Of a DNA stretch of 22,741 nucleotides, positions 1 to 6,245 are shown piece after piece. The notes under the pieces were generated by a model. The model searched no databases, was not told where the DNA came from, and worked only from the letters and a program-made list of their open reading frames with translations. How positions within the stretch are numbered: the stretch's first letter is position 1; every line of letters begins with the position of its first letter. The DNA comes from a virus, in IMG/VR virus record IMGVR_UViG_3300030329_005199, positions 1 through 22,741 of that record; one strand, given 5' to 3'. Position numbers and translations under genes: made by a program.

Positions 1-786
1 CCTCACCAGGACCCCCCTCTTTTTGAGTTCGTGAGCGCGCTCACAGATATAATCTCCGTAGTCTTGTTTCTGTTGAGTAGGGAGAATAGAGTTTATGGTG
101 CTTTCGACTCTTAGTTTGTTGAGAACTAATGTTTCCTCACCATTATTGAGGAGAAGATACAATACCAGACTTGGGCTCCCAGGATTTCTCAATCCAATGA
201 CGAGCATATCTTCAGTTCCCTCGATTGGAGGTGTTTCAAATACGAGAAGGTCATAGTCCCTCAAACCATTGGGTGCTGGCACAGTAATTGATTCGACAGG
301 CCACTTCCACCGGATACCAGAATAAGATGAGTGATTGATTCGGTTTTTGCATGGTGTGACCACCCGACGAGTTGGTGTTTCTTGCATCCATACGTCCCCA
401 AAATAGCGACAGATTGGGGTTGTGGTCATGGACACCCACCGTGACAAAGAGGTGCCGCATATCGCTTGTATTTCATCACGCCACGTATGAGGTAAATAGG
501 GCCAACCATCGGTTTCATCCCCTCCGTTTGTCTTCATAACCTCATTCACAGGCTTGCGAGGTAACTTGTCTTCTTTGGTTAGTGAGTCCAAGAACTCCCA
601 GGTGGAGTCGTAACCTGCCAGCACCAGGCTTTCGCCATCCACCTCGATAACGTGAGTGGGGTCAAACATGAGGTTTCGATTTTCAGTTCTGACGTATGGG
701 TGATACTCAGTAATTTTTATTTTTCCCGTTTGCATCAGTAGCAATTGGGTATCTTCGTCCTGACGGAGAACAAAAAAAGAACTCAC
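1..786 (-). CDS. Hypothetical protein, C-terminus off the window
   Basis: An open frame of 262 codons runs without a stop from a GTG at 786 to the left edge, so the end of the gene lies outside the window. The GTG shares bases with the upstream gene's TGA (GTGA), a coupling seen repeatedly in this operon. An in-frame ATG about 22 codons in is an alternative start. The product is soluble and mixed alpha/beta in character, with an aromatic-rich middle (WPYLPHTW, RWKWPVES) and a hydrophobic strand-like stretch near residue 210 (LVLYLLL). No signal peptide, clear membrane segment or catalytic motif is visible. I do not recognise the family. As the last visible gene of the array that includes ArdC, it may be an accessory or counter-defence gene, but that rests on position only. 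Confidence 0.8.
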   Translation of the reverse strand, partial: MSSFFVLRQDEDTQLLLMQTGKIKITEYHPYVRTENRNLMFDPTHVIEVDGESLVLAGYDSTWEFLDSLTKEDKLPRKPVNEVMKTNGGDETDGWPYLPHTWRDEIQAICGTSLSRWVSMTTTPICRYFGDVWMQETPTRRVVTPCKNRINHSSYSGIRWKWPVESITVPAPNGLRDYDLLVFETPPIEGTEDMLVIGLRNPGSPSLVLYLLLNNGEETLVLNKLRVESTINSILPTQQKQDYGDYICERAHELKKRGVLVR

Positions 787-1076
787 TCAACCACTTCCAC
801 AAAATGAGGCTTGTAGTGGCTGTTGCCTCCGGCGAATCTGATAAGAGAACCAATCTTGATATCTGAGTGAATGGGGTCGTTGTCGAGAATACCTGTCCCG
901 TTGAACTCATCTCCTTCTTGGAGGATGACCCACATAGACTCACCCACTACAGGAGAACCCTCACGAACAGGGAATGTGATGACCTTTACGAAAATATCTC
1001 CGTTGCTGAACTCAACGACGCCGCTTTCCCACCAGCCTCGAACGATATGAGGTTCTTCATGGTTCTCGTGAAGCAT
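783..1076 (-). CDS. Small protein resembling DUF2314
   Basis: This 97-residue protein starts at an ATG overlapping the upstream stop (TGATG), with GGAG about ten bases before it. A GTG nine bases further up is too close to that GGAG to be preferred. Residues 46-68 contain an E-x-M-W, then G-x-L-D-N-D-P, followed by a Lys-x-Gly-x-x-Ile-x-Phe strand. That order resembles DUF2314 proteins (a short beta-rich fold of unknown function, sometimes found near immunity-type genes). The similarity is from memory of the family pattern and needs a profile search. Its last bases overlap the start of the next gene by four. Confidence 0.8.
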   Translation of the reverse strand: MLHENHEEPHIVRGWWESGVVEFSNGDIFVKVITFPVREGSPVVGESMWVILQEGDEFNGTGILDNDPIHSDIKIGSLIRFAGGNSHYKPHFVEVVE

Positions 1077-1465
1077 CAATACCACTCTCCTTCAGGTGTT
1101 ACGTCGCACAGAATTACTGTTCCGAAGAGAGGATAATACTGCCCCCAATACTGTGAGGCAACAATCGTGCCTTCAGGATTTTGAGTTAATTTGTAAATGA
1201 TTGCCTCGTCATCTCCGACCATATCACGGTTTCCGAGGGGGAGTCTTGTAACCAGGCCGGATGCTGGAGCAGAAATCCTTTGCATCAAGTGGAGGCGTTC
1301 AGATGCAATAGTCGGGAGGGTGAGTTCAAATGGTTCCCAGGTATGTTTCATTCCATGCTCTTTCAGAAGGTTCTCATAATCTTCCGCCTCTTGCTTGGAT
1401 ACAGTAAAAACTAAACCTCGCAAGTCTTCGTCGCAGTTCAGGGGTATTGGGTAACATCTCGCCAT
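1076..1465 (-). CDS. Hypothetical protein, 129 aa
   Basis: The start is the ATG at 1465, which has GAGG eight bases upstream (within the end of the preceding gene region). A longer frame to 1525 would overlap that gene by 50 bases and has no comparable ribosome site. The protein opens with MARCYPIPL, has a charged helical part near residues 22-40 and a C-terminal part rich in aromatic and beta-branched residues (SQYWGQYYPLFGTVILCDV). No known motif is seen. Its stop is coupled to the start of the DUF2314-like gene, so the two are likely translated together. Confidence 0.75.
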   Translation of the reverse strand: MARCYPIPLNCDEDLRGLVFTVSKQEAEDYENLLKEHGMKHTWEPFELTLPTIASERLHLMQRISAPASGLVTRLPLGNRDMVGDDEAIIYKLTQNPEGTIVASQYWGQYYPLFGTVILCDVTPEGEWY

Positions 1466-1475
1466 ATTATCAGCC

Positions 1476-1757
1476 TCATTCGTATTTTGCTCTCCATCTT
1501 CTCCACTCTTCAAGATTGATGACAACCCAAAGAGGACTCCGATTTGAACCGGTTAGCCCTCTAACGCTGACTTCACCGTTTTTTCCGATGCCTGGAGTTG
1601 TTGAGAGAATGTTTGAGATTGCATTTGCTGATGGGAAGCGAGTAGTTATCTCGGAGAGTTTGTCCTTGATTTGGTCAGCCGACAGACCGCCTGGATTCTG
1701 ACGCAGAATAGCCACGCATCTATCCCTGATAATCAGGTTTTGCTTACCGCGACTCAT
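1476..1757 (-). CDS. Predicted winged-helix protein
   Basis: The 93-residue product has the outline of a winged helix-turn-helix domain: a first helix at about 10-20 (RDRCVAILRQ), a Gly turn, a second helix at 27-33 (ADQIKDKL), a possible recognition helix at 43-52 (SANAISNIL) and a beta wing with basic and Gly residues at 57-79. A Trp/Arg-rich end (EEWRRWRAKYE) follows. This would suit a DNA-binding regulator or an adaptor within a complex, but no sequence-level family assignment is possible by eye. The start overlaps the upstream stop as ATGA. It is the only clear regulator-like fold seen in the leftward arrays, so it is one candidate for binding the repeated operator sites at 10.7-14.1 kb. 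Confidence 0.75.
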   Translation of the reverse strand: MSRGKQNLIIRDRCVAILRQNPGGLSADQIKDKLSEITTRFPSANAISNILSTTPGIGKNGEVSVRGLTGSNRSPLWVVINLEEWRRWRAKYE

Positions 1758-2476
1758 TCTTCTTCATCCCCTGCATCTGGGTTGTCGTTTAGGTCGCCGG
1801 TCAGGAAAGAGGAATCACATTGGAACTCGCGTGAGGCGTTGAGGACTACTTGACAGTCATATATGGGTTCAGCATCTGTGAACTCATTAACCGCAAGGTG
1901 GAATTGCTCGAAGAGCCAGCGTGTCGCCTTCTTGACCGCCAGGCTTGAGCAGATGGTTTTAGTTTTACCCCAGACACAAATCTCCATGCTGGGATTCACG
2001 AAATCAATGCTCATGATGCTGATATCTGCGCCTTCGATGTTGCAGGAATAGCCACCGCAGTAACTGACTGAATCAAGCGTTTCCCACTCAACCCAGACGT
2101 TGTTGCTATGGGCGAGGTCAAGAGGTCTGCCCTGCTTTCGAGTAACGACCTGTGGGAATCTTTCTTCACGGCTCATATCCTCACCAAACGCTTCATTGAG
2201 TGCTTCATTCACCGCTCGAGCATCACATGATACAAGATAGGTTCCGAGGGGCAGGGTCATATTATTCACAACGATGCTCCATTCAGATGATACCTCTTCA
2301 ACAGGTTCCAAGAGTGTTTCTGATGGACCGTCGCTTGAAGAGTAGTGAGTGCTACAAGTTGCTCTCATTCCGAGTTCCCATAATCGCTGTCGTAGTGCGT
2401 GTCGTGTGACCTGGTCGAGGGAATCCCCATCAAGGTCAAAAGTTGCTGTCAGTGTCCGTGTGCATTGTCGAGTCAT
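1754..2476 (-). CDS. Hypothetical protein, 240 aa, acidic tail
   Basis: The gene starts two bases after the preceding stop and about 40 bases after a TATA box at 2516-2524, so it can be the first gene of its own transcript as well as part of the larger operon. The protein is acidic, contains several Cys residues (including YCGGYSC near the middle) and ends in a short acidic run (DAGDEEE). Many short beta-prone stretches suggest a globular domain, without recognisable motifs. Because it alone gains an extra promoter, its dose may matter, with the winged-helix protein downstream being carried along. Confidence 0.8.
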   Translation of the reverse strand: MTRQCTRTLTATFDLDGDSLDQVTRHALRQRLWELGMRATCSTHYSSSDGPSETLLEPVEEVSSEWSIVVNNMTLPLGTYLVSCDARAVNEALNEAFGEDMSREERFPQVVTRKQGRPLDLAHSNNVWVEWETLDSVSYCGGYSCNIEGADISIMSIDFVNPSMEICVWGKTKTICSSLAVKKATRWLFEQFHLAVNEFTDAEPIYDCQVVLNASREFQCDSSFLTGDLNDNPDAGDEEE

Positions 2477-2478
2477 TT

Positions 2479-2916
2479 TTAATCACCGTCGCCTTCAATC
2501 CTGCTATCATGTTCCCCTATATGAATGTGCCGCAGAAGCATCGCTGCTCCCTTTTTCTCATCTCTAAATGAGTTTTGTGGATAATACAATTCTCTTTCGA
2601 GCATCGTCTTCATTCTGCTCACCAGCCTCAACATTGATTGCCTCCCAGAAACCAGGTCGCAACCCTCAAGATTGACGAGCCAGGTGTTACCTTCTAACAG
2701 TTCAACCAGGACCTCTTCAGTAGCATCATTGAAAAACTGAGTTGAAATGATTCCGTTTCTGATGAGGGCTTCAAGTGTGACGAGCGATTTTTCTGCCTGG
2801 TCGAACCAATCCTCACTTTTCCAATGGAATAGATTTCTGATTTCAGGCATACCCAATTCAGATAACCTGTGAAAAAGAATCTGTTTTTGGTATTCAGTCA
2901 CCTTCATCTCCGCCAT
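2479..2916 (-). CDS. Hypothetical helical protein, 145 aa
   Basis: The ATG at 2916 has GAGGTG seven bases upstream and overlaps the end of the zinc-ribbon gene by 13 bases. The product is predominantly helical (YQKQILFHRLSELG, EKSLVTLEALIRNG, EEVLVELLEG, LRLVSRMKTMLE) with few Gly or Pro residues. No catalytic motif is seen. Its last 20 codons are dual purpose: the bases encoding LLRHIHIGEH also form the CTGCGGCA plus TATA promoter of the next gene. Confidence 0.75.
   Translation of the reverse strand: MAEMKVTEYQKQILFHRLSELGMPEIRNLFHWKSEDWFDQAEKSLVTLEALIRNGIISTQFFNDATEEVLVELLEGNTWLVNLEGCDLVSGRQSMLRLVSRMKTMLERELYYPQNSFRDEKKGAAMLLRHIHIGEHDSRIEGDGD
2504..2545 (-). promoter_or_regulatory. Internal promoter inside the 3' end of a gene
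   Basis: Read leftward, TTCTGCGGCA (its TGCGGCA core at 2528-2534) is followed by ACATTCATATAGG (2516-2526). This is the same arrangement as the promoters at 6,752 and 10,415. A start about 26 bases below the TATA falls near 2494, giving a leader of about 18 bases to the ATG at 2476. The segment GATAGCAGGATTGAAG just downstream is shared with the 4,700 promoter. The element lies entirely within the coding sequence of the 145-residue protein. Confidence 0.6.
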
Positions 2917-3074
2917 CTCTTTTCACCTCTTTTAAGTGGCTCATTGAGTTTTGTTACGAACCCACAGCCTCCACATACCTTGAATCTATCTCTTAATCCT
3001 GAAGGGCATGGTGAAAACAGTTGTCTGACCTCTTCATTACAATGAGCGCATAACTCAATCCTGGGAAGAGTCAT
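2904..3074 (-). CDS. Zinc-ribbon-like small protein
   Basis: The 56-residue protein has Cys pairs at C9/C12 and C34/C37, plus C23, spaced as in a zinc ribbon, then a strongly basic end (KRGEKRWRR) suited to nucleic acid contact. Its ATG lies inside the last 20 bases of the ArdC gene and follows GAAGGTG. The coordinated metal and target are not deducible. Placement directly after ArdC implies co-translation with it. Confidence 0.75.
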   Translation of the reverse strand: MTLPRIELCAHCNEEVRQLFSPCPSGLRDRFKVCGGCGFVTKLNEPLKRGEKRWRR

Positions 3075-4104
3075 CCTTTTCACCTTCTTCCTCTTCTGGA
3101 GGGTCAATGAGGTCAATTGCCTTTTGAGCCTGAGTTCCGGCCACAATCAGCAGTTTGGTGTCGTTGCCCAGAACCTCTATCCAATTGTTGAAGTATGCTG
3201 CTGAACGATTTTGAGTTTCATACGCGAAGCCGAATCGAGCATTGAGCAGGGCCGCACCCATTTCAGCAATCAGTTCCTCGCGAGCATACTGTTTGCATCC
3301 GAATGCCCCTCCCATCTTACGAGATAGGCGTGAGCCGTGTCCTGTTGAATGGACGCACTCATGAGCGATAGTCGAAGTGTAGTATGCAGATGACTCAAAG
3401 AGTTCTCGCGGAGGCATAACCACTTTGTCTGATGAGATATTGTAGTATGCTCGGTCGCCTGCTTCTGAATAGTCAATGCCCTCACGGTCCATGTAACCTG
3501 TCAGACATTCCATGTAAGCAGCCTCGCGTTCATCTTCTTCAGGTCCCTCGCCAACATCTAACTCTTCTTGAGGTGGAAGGTTGGTCTGTTCTCGATTGAA
3601 TACCCAGAACCATTTGAGGATGGGGATGCGCTGTTTCTCCGGTTTGCCGTCAGCATCCAGGACAACCTCGCCGTTCTTCTTCTTGTCCACGTTAATGAGT
3701 TTCCAGTAAACAACGTAACAGTCAGCCTTCTCGCCTCGCTTGATACCGAAATACTGCAGAAGAGGTTTCCCGTCTTTGCCTCGCTTTATCTCACCGTCGT
3801 CGTCTGTCTGATAGAGTTTGTTCTTGCGAGCATAACGCTCACCAAAGGTTTTCCACTCACGGAATGAGCCCCATTGGTTGCTCTTGAATCCCTTCTCACC
3901 AGCCATCACAGGCAGGACGAATTGGTTGATGCCTCGATAAGGACGACCTGGTCTCATGACATTGTGATGAGAACCAAGCATCTTCCAGCCTCTTTCCCAG
4001 GGAGGCGTTCCTTCCTTGAGCATTTTGATAAATGAGTCTGTGATTTGTTGTTGCAGGGTTGCTCGGTCAATCTTGGGTTTTTTCTTCTGTTTCTGTTTAC
4101 TCAT
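3055..4104 (-). CDS. ardC: ArdC-like antirestriction protein with zincin protease domain
   Basis: Residues about 15-175 match the ArdC N-terminal single-stranded-DNA-binding domain: a helix, then a PPWERGW motif (34-40), RPYRGIN (54-60) and the WGSFREWK segment (78-85). After an acidic linker (178-193) comes a zincin-like metallopeptidase domain with H248-E-C-V-H252 and a downstream EELIAEMGAALL (276-287) that can supply the third Glu ligand. The C-terminus is acidic. The full length, 349 residues, is near that of plasmid and phage ArdC. In plasmids ArdC protects incoming single-stranded DNA from host restriction; in a virus the same role at genome entry is likely, though whether the protease cleaves a host protein is unknown. 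The start has GAGGTG seven bases upstream and overlaps the previous gene by eight bases. Confidence 0.93.
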   Translation of the reverse strand: MSKQKQKKKPKIDRATLQQQITDSFIKMLKEGTPPWERGWKMLGSHHNVMRPGRPYRGINQFVLPVMAGEKGFKSNQWGSFREWKTFGERYARKNKLYQTDDDGEIKRGKDGKPLLQYFGIKRGEKADCYVVYWKLINVDKKKNGEVVLDADGKPEKQRIPILKWFWVFNREQTNLPPQEELDVGEGPEEDEREAAYMECLTGYMDREGIDYSEAGDRAYYNISSDKVVMPPRELFESSAYYTSTIAHECVHSTGHGSRLSRKMGGAFGCKQYAREELIAEMGAALLNARFGFAYETQNRSAAYFNNWIEVLGNDTKLLIVAGTQAQKAIDLIDPPEEEEGEKDDSSQD

Positions 4105-4255
4105 CGTCTAACACCTCGTCCTCTATTCTTTTGATTTCATCTTTCTCTTCTTGGGTCAGTTCAGACCACTCTTTACAGTTGAATGGGAATGGGGCAGGAC
4201 AGTATTGGTCTGTTCCGTCCAGAATAAAACACTCTAAACAGCCAGACCAACTCAT
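4097..4255 (-). CDS. Cys-containing small protein, 52 aa
   Basis: Translation starts at an ATGA overlap with the upstream gene, with GAGGTGG four bases before the start. Cys residues at 6, 9, 19 and 27 could bind one metal ion; the second half is a charged amphipathic helix (SELTQEEKDEIKRIEDEVLDDE). It ends eight bases inside the ArdC gene, so ArdC translation probably depends on it. No family recognised. Confidence 0.75.
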   Translation of the reverse strand: MSWSGCLECFILDGTDQYCPAPFPFNCKEWSELTQEEKDEIKRIEDEVLDDE

Positions 4256-4380
4256 GAAACCACCTCACAATCACACATCAAATGAGCAGCCCAGGGACCT
4301 TGAGCCCCTTTTGCCGCTCTTGCTGCTGATTCATGGGTGAAGCCATCGCAGACAGAACATCTGACTAACTTGAAAATCAT
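4252..4380 (-). CDS. Zinc-ribbon-like miniprotein, 42 aa
   Basis: The protein has C8-x2-C11 and a closing C36-x-C38 pair, with an Ala/Gly-rich centre. The start follows GGAGGTTG, which lies at the end of the preceding gene, and both ends show ATGA overlaps. A closing C-x-C, not C-x2-C, recurs in several proteins of this array (at 4377, 4526 and 5791), which hints at paralogy. Function unknown. Confidence 0.7.
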   Translation of the reverse strand: MIFKLVRCSVCDGFTHESAARAAKGAQGPWAAHLMCDCEVVS

Positions 4381-4526
4381 TCAATCAACCTCCAATGAGT
4401 AGCAACAGTGCTTCCGCATGGGCAGGTTCTCACTTCAGGGTAAATCATCTTCACCTTTTCAGTTTTCCTCACTTCCTCTTCAATAGGCACCTTACAAACA
4501 GGGCAGATAAATTGGTATGTCAGCAT
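4377..4526 (-). CDS. Zinc-ribbon-like miniprotein, 49 aa
   Basis: C8-P-V-C11 and C35-P-C37-G flank a charged helix (IEEEVRKTEKVK), giving a four-Cys zinc ribbon outline. AAGGTGG lies upstream within the preceding gene, and the start overlaps that gene's stop (TGATG). The spacing of its Cys pairs is close to that of its neighbours. Function unknown. Confidence 0.75.
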   Translation of the reverse strand: MLTYQFICPVCKVPIEEEVRKTEKVKMIYPEVRTCPCGSTVATHWRLIE

Positions 4527-4657
4527 CAGTCTTCCACCACCTTAACTCTTCCATGAGGGTCAATATCTTCACAATCACAGGCAGTATACATCATTCGACC
4601 TCCCAGACTTCCAATTGCCAGCACTTTCTTTCCACAGGCCTTACATTCATTCAGCAT
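4526..4657 (-). CDS. Zinc-ribbon-like miniprotein, first gene of the ArdC operon
   Basis: This 43-residue protein has C5-x2-C8 and C27-x-C29 around a Gly-rich turn, then an acidic-basic end (DIDPHGRVKVVED). It is the first gene after the TATA box at 4696-4704. A transcript starting near 4673 would have a leader of about 16 bases containing only a weak purine-rich site (GGAAGTGG). Function unknown. Confidence 0.72.
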   Translation of the reverse strand: MLNECKACGKKVLAIGSLGGRMMYTACDCEDIDPHGRVKVVED

Positions 4658-4665
4658 CTTTTCCA

Positions 4666-4712
4666 CTTCCGCTTCAATCCTGCTATCCCGTTCGACTATA
4701 TTAAGTTACTTC
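4666..4712 (-). promoter_or_regulatory. Promoter of the ArdC operon
   Basis: Read leftward, GTAACTTAATATAG (TATA at 4696-4704) is followed by GATAGCAGGATTGAAG, a string repeated almost exactly below the internal promoter at 2,520. Unlike the other leftward promoters it lacks the CTGCGGCA box and has CCGTCTGAAGTA in its place. The predicted start is near 4673. Confidence 0.55.
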
Positions 4713-4723
4713 AGACGGTAGGG

Positions 4724-4801
4724 GGGAGGAGGTCAGACAGCCAACGGGTGAACAGCCCGCTGAGAGGATGAATGATTGGAGGGATTTGCAGACCCCCTCC
4801 C
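4724..4801 (-). other. Nested inverted repeats, candidate structured 3' end
   Basis: The outer arms at 4724-4734 and 4791-4801 pair at ten of eleven positions. Inside them, 4742-4748 pairs with 4756-4762 with one G-U pair, which is allowed only in the leftward transcript. The element sits between the stop at 4815 and the promoter at 4,700. It could end the preceding transcript or be a small RNA, although no T-run follows. Confidence 0.35.
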
Positions 4802-4814
4802 ACACCGTTGAGTA

Positions 4815-5069
4815 TTATACGAGGGACCTCCATCTTCTGAGTTCATTTGAGTTGCCGAGAACTCGGTAGTCAAAGTCTGAGGGAGTAGCAATCCACTCTT
4901 TCATGTGTCCCTCATCATCGGAGGGGAGAGAGTCGTCGTATTCAGTTATCCATAATTCAGACTCAGGCGTTGTTCTTAGGATTTCCAGAACAGCCAGGTT
5001 TGCTTGACTTTTCAGGAACTCTTCTCCCGCGAATAAAAACTGAAATGACCAATAACGCTGATGAGCCAT
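4815..5069 (-). CDS. Hypothetical protein, 84 aa
   Basis: The start chosen is the ATG at 5069, which has GAGGT a few bases upstream. The frame stays open further up to 5186, but that extension would translate through the tRNA-like structure. The protein is aromatic at its N-terminus (RYWSFQFLF), with a helix at about 18-32 and an acidic middle (ITEYDDSLPSDDEGH). No known family. It is the only gene in this array separated from its neighbour by a non-coding RNA-like element. Confidence 0.7.
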   Translation of the reverse strand: MAHQRYWSFQFLFAGEEFLKSQANLAVLEILRTTPESELWITEYDDSLPSDDEGHMKEWIATPSDFDYRVLGNSNELRRWRSLV

Positions 5070-5096
5070 TGTTACCTCTAAGATACAGACTGAGGA

Positions 5097-5174
5097 GTAG
5101 GGAGAGGGAATCGAACCCTCCTGGTCTAAGACCCCTGACGATGCAACGCCAGGTCGCTCCTTGCTGTTCCCCAC
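5097..5174 (-). tRNA. tRNA-like RNA, anticodon not assignable
   Basis: Read leftward, GTGGGGA (5174-5168) pairs with TCCCTAC (5103-5097) in a seven-base acceptor stem with one G-U. The T-arm at 5120-5104 is perfect: GAGGG, TTCGATT, CCCTC, which includes the full GGTTCGANTCC box B. A four-base stem (GGTC, TTA, GACC) sits where a long variable arm would be. The anticodon arm is irregular: seven pairs closing a six-base loop, TTGCAT. The D-arm is very short. Five more flanking bases on each side (CTGAG, CTCAG) also pair. This is either a degenerate tRNA, a tRNA mimic, or a tRNA needing unusual processing. No CCA is encoded. Confidence 0.45.
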
Positions 5175-5182
5175 ATTCTCAG

Positions 5183-5341
5183 TCATATATCTTCACCCAT
5201 CTCTCTCAGTAACAGTATCGTTGATTCGACTCCGGAGATTCTGATAATTTCGAGGACCTCTTCTTTAGCATCAGGACACTCGAGGCTTTCCAGGAACTCT
5301 CTCATGATAGCGCGATGGTCAGGCTCGTTTGGGTCACTCAT
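5183..5341 (-). CDS. Small acidic helical protein, 52 aa
   Basis: The frame starts with an ATGA overlap to the upstream gene, preceded by GGAGGATGAGG. The protein is acidic and helical throughout (HRAIMREFLESL, AKEEVLEIIRISG, TILLLREMGEDI), with one Cys. Its stop lies about nine bases before the tRNA-like element. Too small to recognise; function unknown. Confidence 0.65.
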   Translation of the reverse strand: MSDPNEPDHRAIMREFLESLECPDAKEEVLEIIRISGVESTILLLREMGEDI

Positions 5342-5490
5342 TCTTCCTCATCCTCCGGCGTGAGTTCTTCTCCTTCGCAGACATAGGAAAACATGAGGTC
5401 TTCTCCTTCTCTTGTGAGTTTAATATAACAGCCGCAAAGAGCATAAGGTCTGCCACAACAAGGACAGTGAGTTGGAGTAGGATAGGTCAT
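5338..5490 (-). CDS. Cys-rich miniprotein, 50 aa
   Basis: Cys residues at 9, 11, 12, 19 and 21 (with another at 38) form a compact N-terminal metal-binding knuckle, CPCCGRPYALCGC. The C-terminal half is acidic (EGEELTPEDEEE). The start overlaps the upstream stop (TGATG). Pro-rich leader PTPTHCP is unusual among its neighbours. Function unknown. Confidence 0.7.
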   Translation of the reverse strand: MTYPTPTHCPCCGRPYALCGCYIKLTREGEDLMFSYVCEGEELTPEDEEE

Positions 5491-5720
5491 CAGTAATCAG
5501 CCCCCTGGCATTCAGGACAAGCATATTCCTGTTCTGCGATTCGCCCTTCATCTGAACTGTCAATGCAGAAGGTATAACCACAGCCTGTGCATTGATAGAC
5601 AGCCCTTCCAGGCATATCTCTTTCGTTTTTGCACTCCTGGCACTCTTCCTCTATTTGTGTGACAAACACCCAGATGTCTGGTCGAGCCAAATCTGGAACT
5701 TCGACGTTACTTTTACTCAT
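5490..5720 (-). CDS. Double zinc-ribbon-like protein, 76 aa
   Basis: Seven Cys residues occur as C27/C30, C44/C47, C52 and C68/C71, enough for two ribbons or one ribbon and a knuckle. The middle motif YQCTGCGYTFC and the final ACPEC are typical zinc-ribbon turns. The first 25 residues are acidic and hydrophobic, without Cys. GAGGTGG lies six bases upstream of the start. It could be a nucleic acid or protein-binding adaptor; no specific family is recognised. Confidence 0.78.
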   Translation of the reverse strand: MSKSNVEVPDLARPDIWVFVTQIEEECQECKNERDMPGRAVYQCTGCGYTFCIDSSDEGRIAEQEYACPECQGADY

Positions 5721-5801
5721 TCAGGCCACCTCGTATTCTTCAAAAACCCAGATTTCATTCTCGAGTCGTATTTTCAATTTCGCCACAGGCTCACACTCCA
5801 T
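5721..5801 (-). CDS. Very small protein, 26 aa
   Basis: A 26-codon frame fills the space between two better-supported genes, overlapping the upstream gene by 11 bases and ending directly before the next ATG. Its second half reads as an amphipathic acidic strand (LENEIWVFEEYEVA). There is no strong ribosome site. Its downstream end supplies the GAGGTGG of the next gene, so the frame might simply be the leader of that gene. Confidence 0.4.
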   Translation of the reverse strand: MECEPVAKLKIRLENEIWVFEEYEVA

Positions 5802-5901
5802 CAGTCCATTCAGAACAAGGACAGGTCCCACTGATGGAACCATCGACCTCGTTGATAATCAGATAAGCAGTTCTTCCACAGTTCGGACACTCAATCAGCA
5901 T
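5791..5901 (-). CDS. Zinc-ribbon-like miniprotein, 36 aa
   Basis: C5-P-N-C8 and C27-P-C29 flank a hydrophobic strand (AYLIINEVDGSISG), a minimal four-Cys ribbon close in plan to the proteins at 4252-4657. GGAGGTGG lies seven bases before the ATG, and the start overlaps the upstream stop as TAATG. Function unknown. Confidence 0.72.
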   Translation of the reverse strand: MLIECPNCGRTAYLIINEVDGSISGTCPCSEWTDGV

Positions 5902-6245
5902 TACCAATCCACCTCCAATGAGGGGCCGTAGTCGAGCCATTTGAGGTCGTCTTTTGAATCAGATTTTGAGGGGAAGTTCTCCATAACGAAGCGAGGGTTT
6001 GCTCCTGGAACATCCCAGCCGAACATTGAGCCAACGTGCATACAGTCTGCAACCATCTTAGTTACATTCAGACGCTCATTGAGTTCATCTCGCTTGGCTT
6101 TGGCCTCATCAATTGGCATTTCCTGATATTCCTCAAGAGGCCAATAACCTGATACACCATGTTGCAGACCGACGATTGTGGCTGTTTTGAGTCGCACATG
6201 ACAGATTGCATAGCAGAAGCCAGGCATAGAAAGTTCAGGGTTCAA
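5901..6245 (-). CDS. Hypothetical protein, 114 aa
   Basis: I place the start at a TTG (6245) because GAGGTGG lies exactly six bases upstream. The ATG at 6227 is an alternative but has no ribosome site. The protein has a beta-type first half (CYAICHVRLKTATIVGLQHGVSGY), then a long charged helix (IDEAKAKRDELNERLNVTKMVADCM), then a Gly/Pro segment (MFGWDVPGANPRF). I recognise no family with confidence. It overlaps the upstream gene by 11 bases. Confidence 0.75.
   Translation of the reverse strand: MNPELSMPGFCYAICHVRLKTATIVGLQHGVSGYWPLEEYQEMPIDEAKAKRDELNERLNVTKMVADCMHVGSMFGWDVPGANPRFVMENFPSKSDSKDDLKWLDYGPSLEVDW

Noticed and set aside
1535-1560. T-loop-like GGTTCAAATC on the minus strand
   Set aside because: It lies inside the winged-helix gene and has only a three-base stem and no acceptor partner.
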